Source: DATKNA01 sp963755755
GTDB lineage: Bacteria; Actinomycetota; Actinomycetes; Actinomycetales; Kineosporiaceae
DNA length: 64,000 bases
Direction of reading: 5' to 3'
NCBI GenBank assembly: GCA_963755755.1
Contig: CAVWLJ010000014.1
Coordinates: 62,001 to 126,000, forward strand
A program made the translations under genes and the position numbers. The notes below the pieces were generated by a model, which made no database searches, was not told the origin of the DNA, and saw only the letters and a list, made by a program, of their open reading frames with translations. Of the stretch, positions 62,562-64,000 are shown piece by piece. Within the stretch, counting starts at the first letter, position 1, and every line of letters starts with the position of its first letter.

Positions 62562-64000
62562 TTACTGGCGGGATAGTGCGGCCCGTATCTCGCTGTCGGT
62601 GTCGGTGATCAGGTCGCCGCTGACGTCGACGGTGACGGCGTACAGGGTGCCGCTGAACCGGAACGGCGAGCGGTAGTCGGGGGTCACCGGCGAGCCGGGG
62701 TTGGCGCCGCAGCTCATGGCGCCTGGGTTGAACATCACCGGGGTCGTGACCGGCATGTCGGTCTCCCCGACCAGCTTCTGGTCGATGTAGAGCTGGGCGC
62801 GCCCCGGCGCGCCCTTGCCTTGGGCGATGTCCGGCTCGCCGGTGGGCTCGAACTCGAAGCGCAGCTCGTGGCGGCCTTCGGGCACCGGGTCCGCCGAGGA
62901 CGCCCGGTAGATGGCGCGGCCGACGTAGTTGTGGGCGTAATGCAGCCTGCCGTCCTGAATGTAGAAGGAGAAGCCGCTGGTGTTGGCGCCCTGGCAGAGC
63001 AGGACGCCTTCGGCCCCGCCGGCGGGGATCTCCACGTCGGCGGTGATGCTGTGGGGTCGGTTCAGCACGCGCGGGGCGACCGCGGCCGGCAGCGACTGGG
63101 TGTCGGGCCGGAAGGTGTAGCTGGCCCGGTCCTTAGTGATCTGCGGGCGCTCGGTCATCAGCCGCTGGATCGCGCTGCCGTCGATGGGGAGGACGCCGTA
63201 CTTGCCGGCCTCGACGTACCACTGCGCGATCAACGCGATGAGCTTGTCCCGGTGCTGGTCGGCGAGGTTGCGGGTCTCGGCGAAGTCCTCCGCGACGTGG
63301 TAGAGCTCCCAGGAGTTGGCGTCCAGGTCGCTGAGGACCTCGGCGCTGATCGGTGTGCCGAAGGGCTTGCCGGCCTCGGCGAAGGACGGCCCCGGCCACG
63401 GGCACACGGCCCGCCATCCATCGTGGTCGATGGCGCGGTGGCCGAACATCTCGAAGTACTGCGTGCGGTGTCGCGACGCCGCGCTCGCGTCGTCCAGGGT
63501 GTGGGCGAAGCTCACTCCGTGGATCGGTGCCTGCGGAACTCCCCGGATGACGGCCGGAGGCTCGATCCCGAGCGCGTCCAGCACGGTGGGGACCATGTCG
63601 ACGATGTGGGAGTACTGGGTCCGCACCTCGCCGCGGGCCTGGAATCCGTTCGGCCAGTGGACCAGGAACGGGTCGCACGAGCCACCGCGATAGGTCTCCC
63701 GCTTCCACCGCCGGAACGGGGTGTTGCCCGCCCAGGTCCAGCCCCACGGGTAATGGTTGAACGTGGTCGGGCCGCCGAGCTCGTCGATGCGGGCGACGCT
63801 GTCCTCGAGTGGCTCCGGGGCGTTGTTGAAGAACTGGGTCTCGTTGGTGGTACCTGTCGGCCCGCCTTCGGCGCTCGCCCCGTTGTCGGAGATGACCATG
63901 ACGAGGGTGTTGTCGAGCTGGTCGGTGTCGCGCAGGTAGTCGAGCAGCCTGCCGATGTGGTGATCGGTGTGCTCGAGGAAGCCGGCGAAGACCTCCATCA
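62562..64000 (-). CDS. Arylsulfatase, C-terminal part (runs off window)
   Basis: At least 478 residues, open at the window edge. LDNTLVMVISDNGASAEGGP carries the Asp-Asn metal ligands of the second half of the type I sulfatase active site, and TPFRRWKRETYRGGSCDPF the substrate-binding Lys. The C-terminal 150 residues form the beta domain typical of AtsA-like bacterial arylsulfatases (GRLHYAHNYVGRAIYRASS; RAQLYIDQKLVGETDMPV). The formylglycine motif (CxPxR) lies outside the window, so activity cannot be judged. Hydrolyses sulfate esters for sulfur scavenging. Confidence 0.9.
   Translation of the reverse strand, partial: MEVFAGFLEHTDHHIGRLLDYLRDTDQLDNTLVMVISDNGASAEGGPTGTTNETQFFNNAPEPLEDSVARIDELGGPTTFNHYPWGWTWAGNTPFRRWKRETYRGGSCDPFLVHWPNGFQARGEVRTQYSHIVDMVPTVLDALGIEPPAVIRGVPQAPIHGVSFAHTLDDASAASRHRTQYFEMFGHRAIDHDGWRAVCPWPGPSFAEAGKPFGTPISAEVLSDLDANSWELYHVAEDFAETRNLADQHRDKLIALIAQWYVEAGKYGVLPIDGSAIQRLMTERPQITKDRASYTFRPDTQSLPAAVAPRVLNRPHSITADVEIPAGGAEGVLLCQGANTSGFSFYIQDGRLHYAHNYVGRAIYRASSADPVPEGRHELRFEFEPTGEPDIAQGKGAPGRAQLYIDQKLVGETDMPVTTPVMFNPGAMSCGANPGSPVTPDYRSPFRFSGTLYAVTVDVSGDLITDTDSEIRAALSRQ

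Overview
This is high-GC actinobacterial DNA, most likely from the Pseudonocardiales (Pseudonocardia/Actinomycetospora-like). The assignment rests on gene content: pheA and serS in the same region, the bacterial proteasome activator bpa beside a cysteine-desulfurase-like gene (as Rv3780 and Rv3778c in Mycobacterium), GT-C polyprenol-dependent glycosyltransferases, a DUF5926/SEC-C protein and an F420-type nitroreductase. It is inference, not a database match. Most genes start with GTG or ATG and many overlap by 4 bp.

Sequence quality is uneven. Between about 2.6 and 20 kb nearly every conserved gene, including pheA and serS, carries one to five single-base indels that split it between frames. 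The stretch from about 39.8 to 51.5 kb is clean. The clustering in housekeeping genes, and the fact that each protein can be rebuilt by single-base edits, point to uncorrected sequencing errors. Such genes are listed as CDS with a frameshift note.

Layout. 1-9 kb: SDR fragment, NYN-domain protein, succinate-semialdehyde dehydrogenase, pheA, an AAA ATPase, YceI, a glycerophosphodiesterase, an anti-sigma-type kinase, a DUF5926 protein and a GT2. 9-14.2 kb: two GT-C glycosyltransferases around a membrane protein with a phosphatase-like extracytoplasmic domain, probably cell-envelope glycan assembly. 14.2-16.1 kb: an XRE-TPR regulator divergent from a 43-codon gene for a secreted precursor whose predicted mature product is the octapeptide QRGTCCSG. 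This is the strongest candidate for an undescribed system, a peptide-pheromone circuit of RRNPP type. 16-28.5 kb: diacylglycerol kinase-like protein, serS, two HAD phosphatases, a site-2 protease, a DivIVA-like protein, an APC permease, a ferredoxin and the bpa cluster. 29-39.7 kb: a complete Tad/Flp pilus locus, from a sigma-like regulator to a membrane-spanning LysM/BTAD protein. 39.8-46.4 kb: FMN-binding protein, quinone oxidoreductase, MobA-like protein, then a cobalamin riboswitch in front of btuF-btuC-btuD-cbiZ and ogt. 46.4-55.3 kb: a patatin-like protein lacking both catalytic residues, an alpha/beta hydrolase, cysK-cysE, an F420-type protein, a 3-hydroxyisobutyrate dehydrogenase-family enzyme and a K+/H+ antiporter.

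55.6-64 kb is accessory. tRNA-Ser(UGA) is followed by an IS256 remnant, a lower-GC SGNH lipoprotein gene, a small zinc-ribbon gene and abutting IS481 and IS110 remnants. The IS110 copy has replaced the 3' end of an MFS efflux gene that is controlled by a divergent TetR regulator. The window ends inside an arylsulfatase gene. No CRISPR array, rRNA or recognisable NRPS/PKS cluster was seen.
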